Origin: Streptomyces eurythermus
GTDB taxonomy: Bacteria; Actinomycetota; Actinomycetes; Streptomycetales; Streptomycetaceae
Reading direction: 5' to 3'
Assembly: GCF_014649115.1 (NCBI RefSeq)
Contig: NZ_BMSK01000021.1
Coordinates: 62,001-126,000 of the forward strand
Length of the DNA: 64,000 nucleotides
The notes under the pieces were generated by a model that was not told the DNA's origin, searched no databases, and worked only from the letters and a program-made list of their open reading frames with translations. Positions 34,565-43,154 of the stretch are shown one piece after another (the first letter of the stretch is position 1; each line of letters opens with the position of its first letter). The position numbers and the translations under genes are program-made.

Positions 34565-34720
34565 CCGTCTGAGCCGACCGCCGGCCGGGCCGGGCCTTCA
34601 TCGGGGCCCGGCCCGGCCGCCGTGAACCCCTCGGTGACCGCTGCGTAGGGTGGACCCGAGCGCCGGTGCGCGCTCACGCGTCACTTCCACCCGAACAGTC
34701 CCCCGAAGGGATGCACGACG

Positions 34721-35179
34721 ATGGCGATCCAGGTCGGCGACAAGGCACCCGACTTCGAGCTCAAGGACAACCACGGCCGGAGCGTGAAGCTCTCGGACTT
34801 CCGCGGCGAGAAGAACGTGGTCCTGCTCTTCTACCCCTTCGCCTTCACCGGCGTGTGCACCGGCGAGCTGTGCGAGCTGCGTGACAACCTGCCGAAGTTC
34901 ACGGACCGCGACACCCAGCTGCTCGCCGTCTCCAACGACTCCGTCCCCACCCTGCGCGTCTTCGCCGAGCAGGAGGGCCTGGAGTACCCGCTGCTGAGCG
35001 ACTTCTGGCCGCACGGCAACGTCTCGCGCGCCTACGGCGTCTTCGACGAGGACAAGGGCTGCGCCGTCCGGGGCACCTTCATCATCGACAAGGAGGGCGT
35101 CGTGCGGTGGACCGTGGTCAACGGCCTGCCGGACGCCCGTGACCTCGGCGACTACGTGAAGGCGCTCGACGCTCTGTGA
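34721..35179 (+). CDS. Peroxiredoxin, AhpE-like
   Basis: 152 aa. Thioredoxin fold with the peroxidatic motif PFAFTGVC (Cys46) and Thr43 three residues before it, followed by TGELCELRD with a second cysteine at 51. The active-site arginine is probably in the C-terminal half ([12 protein letters not shown]). It reduces peroxides or peroxynitrite in the cytosol. GGATGC precedes the ATG with only a weak ribosome site. It is upstream of the TerD pair in the same direction (137 bp gap), which hints at a shared stress theme but not at one operon. Confidence 0.92.
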   Translation: MAIQVGDKAPDFELKDNHGRSVKLSDFRGEKNVVLLFYPFAFTGVCTGELCELRDNLPKFTDRDTQLLAVSNDSVPTLRVFAEQEGLEYPLLSDFWPHGNVSRAYGVFDEDKGCAVRGTFIIDKEGVVRWTVVNGLPDARDLGDYVKALDAL

Positions 35180-35315
35180 GCCACGCGGGCCGACACCTGG
35201 GTTTCCTCGGCCCGAGCTGCGCGGCGGGCGGGAACCCGTCACTAGGATCGGCACGTTGATCCCATATCCGAAGCACGACGGGGCTCCCCGCCCCTGAACA
35301 CCACATGGAGGACCC

Positions 35316-35891
35316 GTGGGAGTCAGCCTCAGCAAGGGCGGCAACGTATCGCTGACGAAGGAGGCCCCGGGCCTGACCGCGGTCATCGTCGGTCTGGGGT
35401 GGGACGTGCGGACCACGACCGGTACCGACTTCGACCTCGACGCGAGCGCGCTGCTGCTGAACAACGCCGGCAAGGTCATCAGCGACCAGCACTTCGTCTT
35501 CTTCAACAACCTCAAGAGCCCCGACGGCTCGGTGGAGCACACCGGTGACAACCTCACCGGTGAGGGCGAGGGCGACGACGAGCAGATCAAGGTGAACCTG
35601 GCCGGTGTCCCGGCCGACGTCGACAAGATCGTGTTCCCGGTGTCGATCTACGACGCCGAGAACCGCCAGCAGTCCTTCGGCCAGGTCCGCAACGCCTTCA
35701 TCCGCGTCGTCAACCAGGCCGGCGGCGCGGAGATCGCCCGCTACGACCTGAGCGAGGACGCCTCCACCGAGACCGCCATGGTCTTCGGCGAGCTGTACCG
35801 CCACGGCACGGAGTGGAAGTTCCGCGCCATCGGCCAGGGCTACGCCTCCGGGCTGCGCGGCATCGCGCAGGACTTCGGCGTCAACGTCTGA
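35316..35891 (+). CDS. TerD-family stress protein (copy 1)
   Basis: 191 aa, canonical Ter[53 protein letters not shown] (calcium-binding acidic loop), [12 protein letters not shown], and the ending [23 protein letters not shown]. TerD domains bind Ca2+ and act in tellurite, phage and other stress responses, probably at the membrane with TerC-type proteins. The GTG start has ATGGAGGA upstream. It is followed by a close paralogue (copy 2) 103 bp downstream and a membrane partner. Confidence 0.95.
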   Translation: MGVSLSKGGNVSLTKEAPGLTAVIVGLGWDVRTTTGTDFDLDASALLLNNAGKVISDQHFVFFNNLKSPDGSVEHTGDNLTGEGEGDDEQIKVNLAGVPADVDKIVFPVSIYDAENRQQSFGQVRNAFIRVVNQAGGAEIARYDLSEDASTETAMVFGELYRHGTEWKFRAIGQGYASGLRGIAQDFGVNV

Positions 35892-35994
35892 TCCCGGCAG
35901 CGTAACGACACCCGCAGTGTCCGGCGCCGCACCGTTTACGGGCGGCGCCGGACGCGCAGGAGAACCAGGGAAGCACCAGCAGGGGAGGATCAGC

Positions 35995-36573
35995 ATGGGC
36001 GTCACGCTCGCCAAGGGAGGCAATGTCTCCCTCTCCAAGGCGGCACCGAACCTCACCAACGTCATGATCGGGCTCGGCTGGGACGCGCGCTCCACCACCG
36101 GTGCCCCCTTCGACCTGGACGCCAGCGCGCTGCTGTGCGGCGCCGGCAACCGGGTGCTGGGCGACGACTGGTTCGTGTTCTACAACCAGCTCAAGAGTCC
36201 CGACGGCTCGGTGGAGCACACCGGCGACAACCTCACCGGTGAGGGCGACGGCGACGACGAGTCGATCCTGGTGGACCTCGCCAAGGTCCCGCTCCACTGC
36301 GAGAAGATCATCTTCCCGGTCTCCATCCACATGGCGGACGAGCGCGGCCAGACCTTCGGCCAGGTCTCCAACGCCTTCATCCGCGTGGTCAACCAGGCCG
36401 ACGGCCAGGAACTGGCCCGCTACGACCTCAGCGAGGACGCCTCCACCGAAACCGCGATGATCTTCGGCGAGCTGTACCGGCACCAGGGCGAGTGGAAGTT
36501 CCGGGCGGTCGGTCAGGGGTACGCGTCGGGCCTGCGGGGCATCGCTCTAGACTTCGGAGTCAACGTTTCGTAA
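35995..36573 (+). CDS. TerD-family stress protein (copy 2)
   Basis: 192 aa. Very similar to copy 1 along its full length, with the same FDLDASALL and [15 protein letters not shown] calcium-binding loops and the same C-terminal block. The pair arose by tandem duplication. Differences such as two added cysteines (LLCGAG, LHCEKI) and MADERGQ suggest some specialisation. AGGGGAGGAT precedes the ATG, a strong ribosome site. Likely co-expressed with the DUF475 membrane protein 75 bp downstream. Confidence 0.95.
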   Translation: MGVTLAKGGNVSLSKAAPNLTNVMIGLGWDARSTTGAPFDLDASALLCGAGNRVLGDDWFVFYNQLKSPDGSVEHTGDNLTGEGDGDDESILVDLAKVPLHCEKIIFPVSIHMADERGQTFGQVSNAFIRVVNQADGQELARYDLSEDASTETAMIFGELYRHQGEWKFRAVGQGYASGLRGIALDFGVNVS

Positions 36574-36648
36574 AGCCGCGTACGGCGCGGGGGAGAACTC
36601 TCCCCGGAATTCGTCCGGGAGGGGCCTCAACAGATGATGGGGTAGCCA

Positions 36649-37788
36649 GTGCTTCTCAAAACCTTCGGATGGTCCTTCGCGATCACCGTGCTCGGTCTGA
36701 TCGCGGCGGCGTTCTACGGGGGGTGGACCGGCTTCGGGGTCGTGGCGATCCTGGCCATCCTGGAGATCTCGTTGTCCTTCGACAACGCCGTGGTCAACGC
36801 CGGAATCCTGAAGAAGATGAGCCCCTTCTGGCAGAAGATCTTCCTCACCGTCGGTGTGCTCATCGCCGTGTTCGGCATGCGGCTGGTCTTCCCCGTCGTC
36901 ATCGTCGCCATCAGCGCCAAGATGGGCCCGATCGAGGCCGTCGACCTCGCGATCAACAACAAGGAACGCTACGAGCAGCTGGTGACCGACGCCCACCCGG
37001 CGATCGCCGCGTTCGGTGGCATGTTCCTGCTGATGATCTTCCTCGACTTCATCTTCGAGGACCGGGACATCCAGTGGCTGCGCTGGCTCGAGCGGCCCCT
37101 GGCCAAGCTCGGCAAGGTCGACATGCTGTCGGTCTGCATCGCCCTGGTCGTCCTGCTGATCACGTCCTTCACCGTCGCCACCCACGCCCACCAGCACGGC
37201 GGTATCCACGCCGACAAGGCCCAGACGGTGCTGATCTCCGGCATCGCCGGCCTGATCACCTACATGATCGTCGGCGGTCTCTCCGGCTACTTCGAGGACA
37301 AGCTGGAGGAAGAGGAGGAGCGCGAGCACGAGCAGGAGGAAGAGGCGGCCCGCAGCGGCAGGAAGAAGCCCGCGATCGTCCTGGCCGGCCAGGCCGCGTT
37401 CTTCATGTTCCTCTACCTGGAGGTCCTGGACGCGTCCTTCTCCTTCGACGGCGTGATCGGCGCCTTCGCCGTCACCAACGACATCGTCCTGATGGCCCTG
37501 GGCCTCGGCATCGGCGCCATGTACGTCCGTTCACTGACCGTCTACCTGGTCCGCCAGGGCACCCTCGACGACTACGTGTACCTGGAGCACGGCGCCCACT
37601 ACGCCATCGGCGCCCTCGCCGTGGTCCTGCTGATCACCATCCAGTACGAGATCCACGAGGTCATCACCGGCTCCATCGGCGTGATCCTGATCCTCGCGTC
37701 CTTCCTCTCCTCGGTCCGCCGCAACCGCGCCCTGGCCGCCGCGGGCGAGGGCAGCGACGCGAAGGCAGAGGTCTCCTCCGGGGTGTGA
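36649..37788 (+). CDS. DUF475 (TerC-like) integral membrane protein
   Basis: 379 aa, about nine membrane segments. The two halves each carry an acidic/Asn motif in a helix: ILEISLSFDNAVVNAGIL (about 37-54) and YLEVLDASFSFDGVIGAFAV (about 258-277), the inverted-repeat pattern seen in the TerC/LysE-like superfamily of metal and ion transporters. A cytosolic Glu-rich loop (EEEEEREHEQEEEAARSG) lies between them. It probably moves a metal ion and works with the TerD proteins upstream; the ion is not known. GTG start with a weak ribosome site. Confidence 0.9.
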   Translation: MLLKTFGWSFAITVLGLIAAAFYGGWTGFGVVAILAILEISLSFDNAVVNAGILKKMSPFWQKIFLTVGVLIAVFGMRLVFPVVIVAISAKMGPIEAVDLAINNKERYEQLVTDAHPAIAAFGGMFLLMIFLDFIFEDRDIQWLRWLERPLAKLGKVDMLSVCIALVVLLITSFTVATHAHQHGGIHADKAQTVLISGIAGLITYMIVGGLSGYFEDKLEEEEEREHEQEEEAARSGRKKPAIVLAGQAAFFMFLYLEVLDASFSFDGVIGAFAVTNDIVLMALGLGIGAMYVRSLTVYLVRQGTLDDYVYLEHGAHYAIGALAVVLLITIQYEIHEVITGSIGVILILASFLSSVRRNRALAAAGEGSDAKAEVSSGV

Positions 37789-37876
37789 CACCCCCGCCGG
37801 TGAGGAACGCTTCGAACGGGGCGGCCGACGCGGTCGGCCGCCCCGTCGGTGTCACAACAGGTACCTGGGGGCGGGA

Positions 37877-38608
37877 ATGGGTTTCTTCGACGGACTGCTC
37901 GGCGGGCGCGCCGCGGCCTTCGACTCGGGCAACGCGGCCACCAACGCCATCGAGCTGACCAGGCGGCACCCGACGGTGTCCCTGACCAAGCAGGGCGCGG
38001 CCACCGGCAATCTGCGCGTCAACCTCACCTGGCGGATGCGGACCTCCGACTTCGGCTCCGGCCCCCGCACCAGCCTGCTGCGCCACCCCTTCAAGGCGCT
38101 GAAGCCGCCGGAGATCCTCGGCCACGGCCAGAGCATGGTCAACGTCGACCTCGACCTGGGCTGCCTGTACGAACTCGCCGACGGCACCAAGGGCGTCGTC
38201 CAGCCCCTCGGCGGCTACCTCGGCGACGTCAACGCACCGCCGTACATCAAGCTCAGCGGCGACGACCGGTTCGGCTCCGGTTCCGGCGAGACGATGTACG
38301 TCAACCTCGACCACCGCGAGGACATAAAGCGGCTGCTGGTCTTCGTCTACATCTACGACCAGACGCCCGCCTTCGACCGTACCCAGGCCGTCGTCACCCT
38401 CTACCCGAGCAACGGCCCCCGCATCGAGATCGGCCTGGACGAACGCCACCCCCAGGCCCGCTCCTGCGCCGTCGTCCTCCTGGAGAACGTCAAGGACGAG
38501 ATGATCGTCCGCCGCGAGGTGAAGTTCGTCTACGGCTTCCAGGGCGAACTGGACCGCCTCTACGGCTGGGGCCTCCAGTGGGGCAGGGGCTACAAGACGA
38601 AGGCGTAG
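37877..38608 (+). CDS. TerA/TerD-family tellurium resistance protein (copy 3)
   Basis: 243 aa. It starts MGFFDGLLGGRAAAFDSGNAATNAIELTRRHPTVSLTKQG, then a divergent TerD-like domain: VNLTWRM, VNVDLDLGCLYEL, YIKLSGDDRFGSGSGE and YVNLDHREDIKRLLVFVYIYD. The aspartate-rich calcium loop is kept in changed form. It resembles TerA-like proteins found with TerD. Soluble. It ends 21 bases before the 3' end of the convergent fourth paralogue. Confidence 0.88.
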   Translation: MGFFDGLLGGRAAAFDSGNAATNAIELTRRHPTVSLTKQGAATGNLRVNLTWRMRTSDFGSGPRTSLLRHPFKALKPPEILGHGQSMVNVDLDLGCLYELADGTKGVVQPLGGYLGDVNAPPYIKLSGDDRFGSGSGETMYVNLDHREDIKRLLVFVYIYDQTPAFDRTQAVVTLYPSNGPRIEIGLDERHPQARSCAVVLLENVKDEMIVRREVKFVYGFQGELDRLYGWGLQWGRGYKTKA

Positions 38609-38629
38609 GGGTGAACGGGTCGCGTCCGC

Positions 38630-39331
38630 TCACCGCCCGATGAACTGAGGCCCCTGAGGCGGCATCCGGAAGTACCCGTCCCCCGCCGAAGCCGCCGGCA
38701 CCGGCACCGGTACCGGCTGGGGATACCCGTACGCCGGCACCTCCGGAGGCAACGGCAGGGCGGACGTCGGCGGCTCCTCCGCCGCCTCGGACTCGTCCAC
38801 CGAGATACCGAAGTCCGTCGCGAGCCCCTTCAGCCCGTTGGAGTAGCCCTCGCCCAGGGCCCGGAACTTCCAGCCCTCCCCGCGCCGGTACAGCTCACCG
38901 CAGATCAGCGCCGTCTCGGACCCGGTCTCCGGCTTGATGTCGAACCGGGCCAGCGGCTCGGCGTCGGCGGCCCCCGCGTCGTACAGCAGGATGCACAGCG
39001 CCGGCACCTGGTCGAAGGTGACCCCGTCGGCGGAGGCGACCAGCAGTATCCGGGAGACGCCCGGCTCGACCCCGGTCAGGTCTGTCTGGATCGTGTCGGT
39101 CAGCCCCTCGGCGACCCGCTTCTTGCCCAGCCGCCACACCTTCCCGGAGGGGTGCCGGGGCTGGTTGTAGAAGACGAAGTCCTCGTCGGAGCGCACACGG
39201 CCGTCGGGCCCGAGCAGCAGCGCCGACACATCCACGTCCGGGACGCCCTGCCCAGGTGTCCAGCGCAGCACGGCGCGTACCGTGCCGGCCTCCAGCGGGA
39301 CGTTCGACCCCTTCAGCATCGCGTGCGTCAT
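38630..39331 (-). CDS. Divergent TerD-family protein with Pro-rich tail (copy 4)
   Basis: 233 aa. TerD fold at about 5-175: [84 protein letters not shown]. The acidic GEGDGDDE loop of copies 1 and 2 is replaced by [16 protein letters not shown], so one calcium site is probably lost. A Pro/Ala/Val-rich tail (about 180-233) may bind another protein. It is divergent from the CitE-like gene across 175 bp, so both may share control. CAGGAT lies 6 bases upstream of the ATG, which allows a leaderless start. Confidence 0.9.
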   Translation of the reverse strand: MTHAMLKGSNVPLEAGTVRAVLRWTPGQGVPDVDVSALLLGPDGRVRSDEDFVFYNQPRHPSGKVWRLGKKRVAEGLTDTIQTDLTGVEPGVSRILLVASADGVTFDQVPALCILLYDAGAADAEPLARFDIKPETGSETALICGELYRRGEGWKFRALGEGYSNGLKGLATDFGISVDESEAAEEPPTSALPLPPEVPAYGYPQPVPVPVPAASAGDGYFRMPPQGPQFIGR

Positions 39332-39506
39332 GCGGTCATCCTGCCCTCTCGGTCCTGGTCACGACAATGTGGGGGGCGTGGCGCCGGCATGGGGGAGTTA
39401 CCGGAAATTCATGTCCACGGGGAACCTCCGCCATGGGTCCCTACGTACTATTACCGGCCACCCTTTACCGAACCCAGAGGTGTGGCCGGAGTCCAAAGGG
39501 AGTCCT

Positions 39507-40673
39507 ATGCGTCATTTCGGGCACATTGCCCCCGAGGTGCGGAAGCGCCTCTTCCACCAGGAGCCGTGCGCGTTCACCGCCGACTCCCCGGCCAGGCTGC
39601 TCTCCGCGGCCCTGGGTGCCACGCTCTACAGCCCGGCGACCCGGCCCCGGCTCGCGGACGACATCGTCAAGCAGGCGGGCAGGGGCGTGGTCTCGATGGT
39701 GCTGTGCCTGGAGGACTCGATCGACGACGCGGACGTGGCGGCGGGCGAGGAGAACCTCGTCCGGCAGTTCGCCGACCTCGCCGCCCGGCCCGGGGCGGAG
39801 CCGCCGCTGCTGTTCATCCGGGTGCGCACCCCCGAGCAGATACCGGACCTGGTCCGCCGTCTCGGCCCGGCCGGGCGCCTGCTGTCCGGGTTCGTGCTGC
39901 CCAAGTTCACCGAGGAACGCGGCATCCCCTTCCTGGAGGCCCTGACGGCGGCCGAGCACGCCGGCGGCCGGCGGCTGTTCGCCATGCCGGTCCTGGAGTC
40001 GCCCGAGCTGCTGTACCGCGAGTCGCGCGTGGAGACCCTGGAGGGCATCTCCCGCGCGGTCGACAAGTACCGCGACCGGGTGCTGGCCCTGCGCCTCGGC
40101 GTCACCGACTTCTGCTCCTCGTACGGCCTGCGCCGGGCCCCCGACATGACCGCCTACGACGTCCAGATAGTCGCCTCCGTGATCGCCGACGTCGTGAACA
40201 TGCTCGGCCGGGCCGACGGCACCGGTTTCACCGTCACCGGCCCGGTCTGGGAGTACTTCCGCGCCTCCGAGCGCATGTTCAAGCCGCAGCTGCGGCAGAG
40301 CCCCTTCCTCCAGGTGCAGGCCGCCGAGCTGCGCGAGCGGCTGATCGCCCACGCCATGGACGGGCTGCTCCGGGAGATCTCCCTGGACCAGGCCAACGGT
40401 CTGCTCGGCAAGACCTGCATCCACCCCTCCCACGTCCTGCCCGTGCACGCGCTCTCCGTGGTCAGTCACGAGGAGTTCAGTGACGCCCAGGACATCCTGC
40501 GGCCCGAACGCGGCGGCGGGGGTGTACTGCGGTCGGCCTACACGAACAAGATGAACGAGGTGAAGCCGCACCGCGCCTGGGCCGAGCGGACCCTGCTGCG
40601 CGCCGAGGCGTTCGGTGTCGCCCACGAGGACGTCGGCTTCGTGGAACTGCTCGCCGCCGGCATACCCGGCTGA
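39507..40673 (+). CDS. CitE-like aldolase/lyase of Ter-associated biosynthetic module
   Basis: 388 aa, HpcH/HpaI-CitE TIM-barrel family. Landmarks: GATLYSPATRPRLADD, MVLCLEDSIDDADV (substrate/metal-binding acidic residues), FIRVRTPEQI (Arg), GFVLPKFT, FAMPVLESPELLYRE (Glu metal ligand) and LRLGVTDFCSSYGLRR. It should catalyse a carbon-carbon bond reaction on an acyl or keto acid. AAAGGGAG precedes the ATG. First gene of a plus-strand operon with the phosphoribosyltransferase fusion (27 bases on) and HAD phosphatase. CitE-like enzymes are a known component of predicted Ter-linked nucleoside-like pathways. Confidence 0.85.
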   Translation: MRHFGHIAPEVRKRLFHQEPCAFTADSPARLLSAALGATLYSPATRPRLADDIVKQAGRGVVSMVLCLEDSIDDADVAAGEENLVRQFADLAARPGAEPPLLFIRVRTPEQIPDLVRRLGPAGRLLSGFVLPKFTEERGIPFLEALTAAEHAGGRRLFAMPVLESPELLYRESRVETLEGISRAVDKYRDRVLALRLGVTDFCSSYGLRRAPDMTAYDVQIVASVIADVVNMLGRADGTGFTVTGPVWEYFRASERMFKPQLRQSPFLQVQAAELRERLIAHAMDGLLREISLDQANGLLGKTCIHPSHVLPVHALSVVSHEEFSDAQDILRPERGGGGVLRSAYTNKMNEVKPHRAWAERTLLRAEAFGVAHEDVGFVELLAAGIPG

Positions 40674-40700
40674 ACCTTTCGCCACCTCAGCAAGGAACGC

Positions 40701-43154
40701 ATGAAGAACGCAGTGAACGACGGGGTCTGGTCCGGCAGCTGGGTCGCCGAGCGACTCGGGGTCGGGCTCGTGGGCGACGACGGGCTGCCGGCCCTGCTGG
40801 GGCTCGCGCTGCGCCGCAACCCCAAGCGGGCCCACCTGCTCGTCTCCCACGTCCTCGGCAAGCACGTCCCGCAGTCGCCGTCCGTGATCTACGAGCATGG
40901 GCTGGACCTGGGCCGCCGGGTCGCCGCGCTGCTCGGCGCCGAGGCGTCGGACGCGGTCGTCCTCGGGTACGCCGAGACCGCGACCGGGCTCGGGCACTCC
41001 GTGGCGGACGGGCTCGGTGCCGTGCCGTATCTGCACTCCACGCGGCGGCCGGTGCGCGGGGTCGCCCCGGCGGGCGGGTTCGAGGAGTCGCACTCCCACG
41101 CCACGTCGCATCTGCTGCTGCCCGAGGATCCGCGGCTGCTGGCCGGGCGGGGGCCGCTGGTGCTGGTGGACGACGAGTTCTCCACCGGCAACACCGTGCT
41201 GAACACCATCCGTGACCTGCACGCGCGGTATCCGCGCCGTCGGTATGTCGTGGTCGCGCTGGTGGACATGCGGTCGGCCGAGGACACGGCCCGGCTGGAA
41301 CGATTCGCCGGGGACATCGGGGCGCGGGTGGATGTGGTGGCCCTCGCCTCCGGGGTCGTGGAGCTGCCGGAGGGGGTGCTGGAGAAGGGGCAGCGGCTGG
41401 TCGCGGAGTGCGAGGCGGGGGATGAGGTCCCGTCCCGTGCCCCGCACGGGGCGCCTCAGCCGGGCCACGTCGTAAAAGCCGACCTGCACTGGCCCCCCGG
41501 CCTCCCCGACGGCGCCCGCCACGGTTTCACCCCCGCCCACCGCGCCCGCCTCGAAGCCGCGCTCCCCGCCATGGCCGGCCGGATACGCGAGGCCCTGCCC
41601 GCCGGCGCGCGCCGGGTGCTCGTGCTCGGGTTCGAGGAGCTGATGTACGCCCCGCTGCGGCTCGCGCGGGAGCTGGAGCGCGGTACGGACGCCGAGGTGC
41701 GGTTCTCCACCACCACCCGCTCGCCCGTGCTCGCGGTGGACGACCCGGGCTACGCGATCCGTACCCGCCTGGTCTTCCCCGCCCACGACGACCCGGCGGA
41801 CGGACCCGGCGAGCGCTACGCCTACAACGTGGCCGGCGCCGGTTTCGACGCCGTCGTGGCCGTGGTCGACTCCGTCGCCGACACCCCCGCCCTGCACGCG
41901 CCGGACGGCCTGCTGGCCCGGCTCGCCGAGCAGGTCCCGCACGTTCTGCTCGCGGTCGTACCGTCGTACGTCCCGCACGTTCCCGAAAGGCCGGCCATGC
42001 TGCCCGAGCCCCTCCGCGGTCCCGCGTTCTCCTCGTACGCGCCGGAGGAGGTCGGCTGGCTGCTCCAGGACCTGTCCGACGTGCCCCTGGAGGCGCCGAC
42101 CGAGGAGCGGGAGGAGGCCGTCCAGAGCGGTGGCGCGCACTACGCCGAGTCGCTGCCGGTGGAGTACCAGCCCAGCGAGCGCTACCAGGAGCTGTTCCAC
42201 ACGGCCCTCGAGGCGTCGGCGGCCCGGCTGGCGCGGGCGGTGGGGGTGGTCACCGAGACGGTGATCGCCGAGCGCTCGCCCCGCCCGGTGCTGGTCTCCC
42301 TGGCCCGCGCCGGCACCCCGGTGGGCATTCTGATGCGCCGCTGGGCGCGGTTCCGGCACGGGCTGGACCTGCCGCACTACGCCGTGTCGATCGTGCGCGG
42401 CCGGGGCATCGACGCCAACGCGCTGCGCTGGCTCGCCGCCCACCACGACCCCCGGGACGTCGTCTTCGTGGACGGCTGGACCGGCAAGGGCGCCATCACC
42501 CGGGAACTCGCCCAGGCCCTGGAGGAGTTCGCGCAGAAGGAGGGCGTCACCGGGTTCGACCCGGAGATCGCCGTCCTCGCCGACCCCGGTTCCTGCGTGC
42601 GCACGTACGGCACCCGGGACGACTTCCTCATCCCCTCCGCCTGCCTCAACTCCACCGTGTCCGGGCTGGTCTCGCGCACGGTGCTGCGCGCGGACCTGGT
42701 CGGCCCGGACGACTACCACGGCGCGAAGTTCTACCGCGAACTGGCCGGCGCCGACGTCTCCGTGGCCTTCCTCGACGCCGTCTCCGCCCGCTTCGAGGAG
42801 GTCGACGGCACCGTCACCGGCGCGGTCAAGGAACTCCTCGCCACCGACCGCACCCCGACCTGGGCGGGCTGGCGGGCGGTCGAGCGGATCTGCGAGGAGT
42901 ACGGCATCCACGACGTGAACCTCGTCAAGCCTGGCGTCGGCGAGACCACCCGGGTCCTGCTGCGCCGGGTGCCGTGGAAGATCCTGGCCCGCGCGGGCGC
43001 CGGCCCCGAACTGGACCACGTCCGCCTGCTGGCCCAGCAGCGGGGCGTGCCGGTGGAGGAGGTCGGCGAGCTGCCGTACAGCTGCGTCGGGCTGATCCAC
43101 CCCAAATACACACGCGGTGCCACGGGCGCCGACGGAAAGGCGGTGCACGTCTGA
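40701..43154 (+). CDS. Fused dual phosphoribosyltransferase with TRSP and Pelota-like domains
   Basis: 817 aa, apparently four parts. First PRTase (about 25-240) has a PRPP-binding loop LVLVDDEFSTGNT ending at 165. The TRSP region (about 265-430) has the name motif T339-R-S-P342. A second PRTase-like (StiP) domain (about 470-700) has VVFVDGWTGKGA at 587-598. The C-terminal region (about 740-805, VPWKILARAGAGPELDHVRLLAQQRGVPV) resembles the Pelota/L7Ae RNA-binding domain. It probably makes a nucleoside-like compound from PRPP. Such parts are often encoded by two genes in ter operons. AAGGA precedes the ATG, and the stop overlaps the HAD start by one base. Chemistry is unproven. Confidence 0.82.
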   Translation: MKNAVNDGVWSGSWVAERLGVGLVGDDGLPALLGLALRRNPKRAHLLVSHVLGKHVPQSPSVIYEHGLDLGRRVAALLGAEASDAVVLGYAETATGLGHSVADGLGAVPYLHSTRRPVRGVAPAGGFEESHSHATSHLLLPEDPRLLAGRGPLVLVDDEFSTGNTVLNTIRDLHARYPRRRYVVVALVDMRSAEDTARLERFAGDIGARVDVVALASGVVELPEGVLEKGQRLVAECEAGDEVPSRAPHGAPQPGHVVKADLHWPPGLPDGARHGFTPAHRARLEAALPAMAGRIREALPAGARRVLVLGFEELMYAPLRLARELERGTDAEVRFSTTTRSPVLAVDDPGYAIRTRLVFPAHDDPADGPGERYAYNVAGAGFDAVVAVVDSVADTPALHAPDGLLARLAEQVPHVLLAVVPSYVPHVPERPAMLPEPLRGPAFSSYAPEEVGWLLQDLSDVPLEAPTEEREEAVQSGGAHYAESLPVEYQPSERYQELFHTALEASAARLARAVGVVTETVIAERSPRPVLVSLARAGTPVGILMRRWARFRHGLDLPHYAVSIVRGRGIDANALRWLAAHHDPRDVVFVDGWTGKGAITRELAQALEEFAQKEGVTGFDPEIAVLADPGSCVRTYGTRDDFLIPSACLNSTVSGLVSRTVLRADLVGPDDYHGAKFYRELAGADVSVAFLDAVSARFEEVDGTVTGAVKELLATDRTPTWAGWRAVERICEEYGIHDVNLVKPGVGETTRVLLRRVPWKILARAGAGPELDHVRLLAQQRGVPVEEVGELPYSCVGLIHPKYTRGATGADGKAVHV

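Noticed and set aside
39465-43148. A 1227-codon open frame on the minus strand opposite the CitE and PRTase genes
   Set aside because: Its product is Arg/Gly/Val-rich without any domain. The opposite strand has coupled genes with clear motifs and ribosome sites. Long antisense frames are normal in high-GC DNA.
42100-43154. Cysteine protease annotation sometimes given to StiP-type domains
   Set aside because: The region shows a PRPP-loop-like motif (587-598) and no Cys-His protease pair, so a phosphoribosyltransferase reading is preferred.
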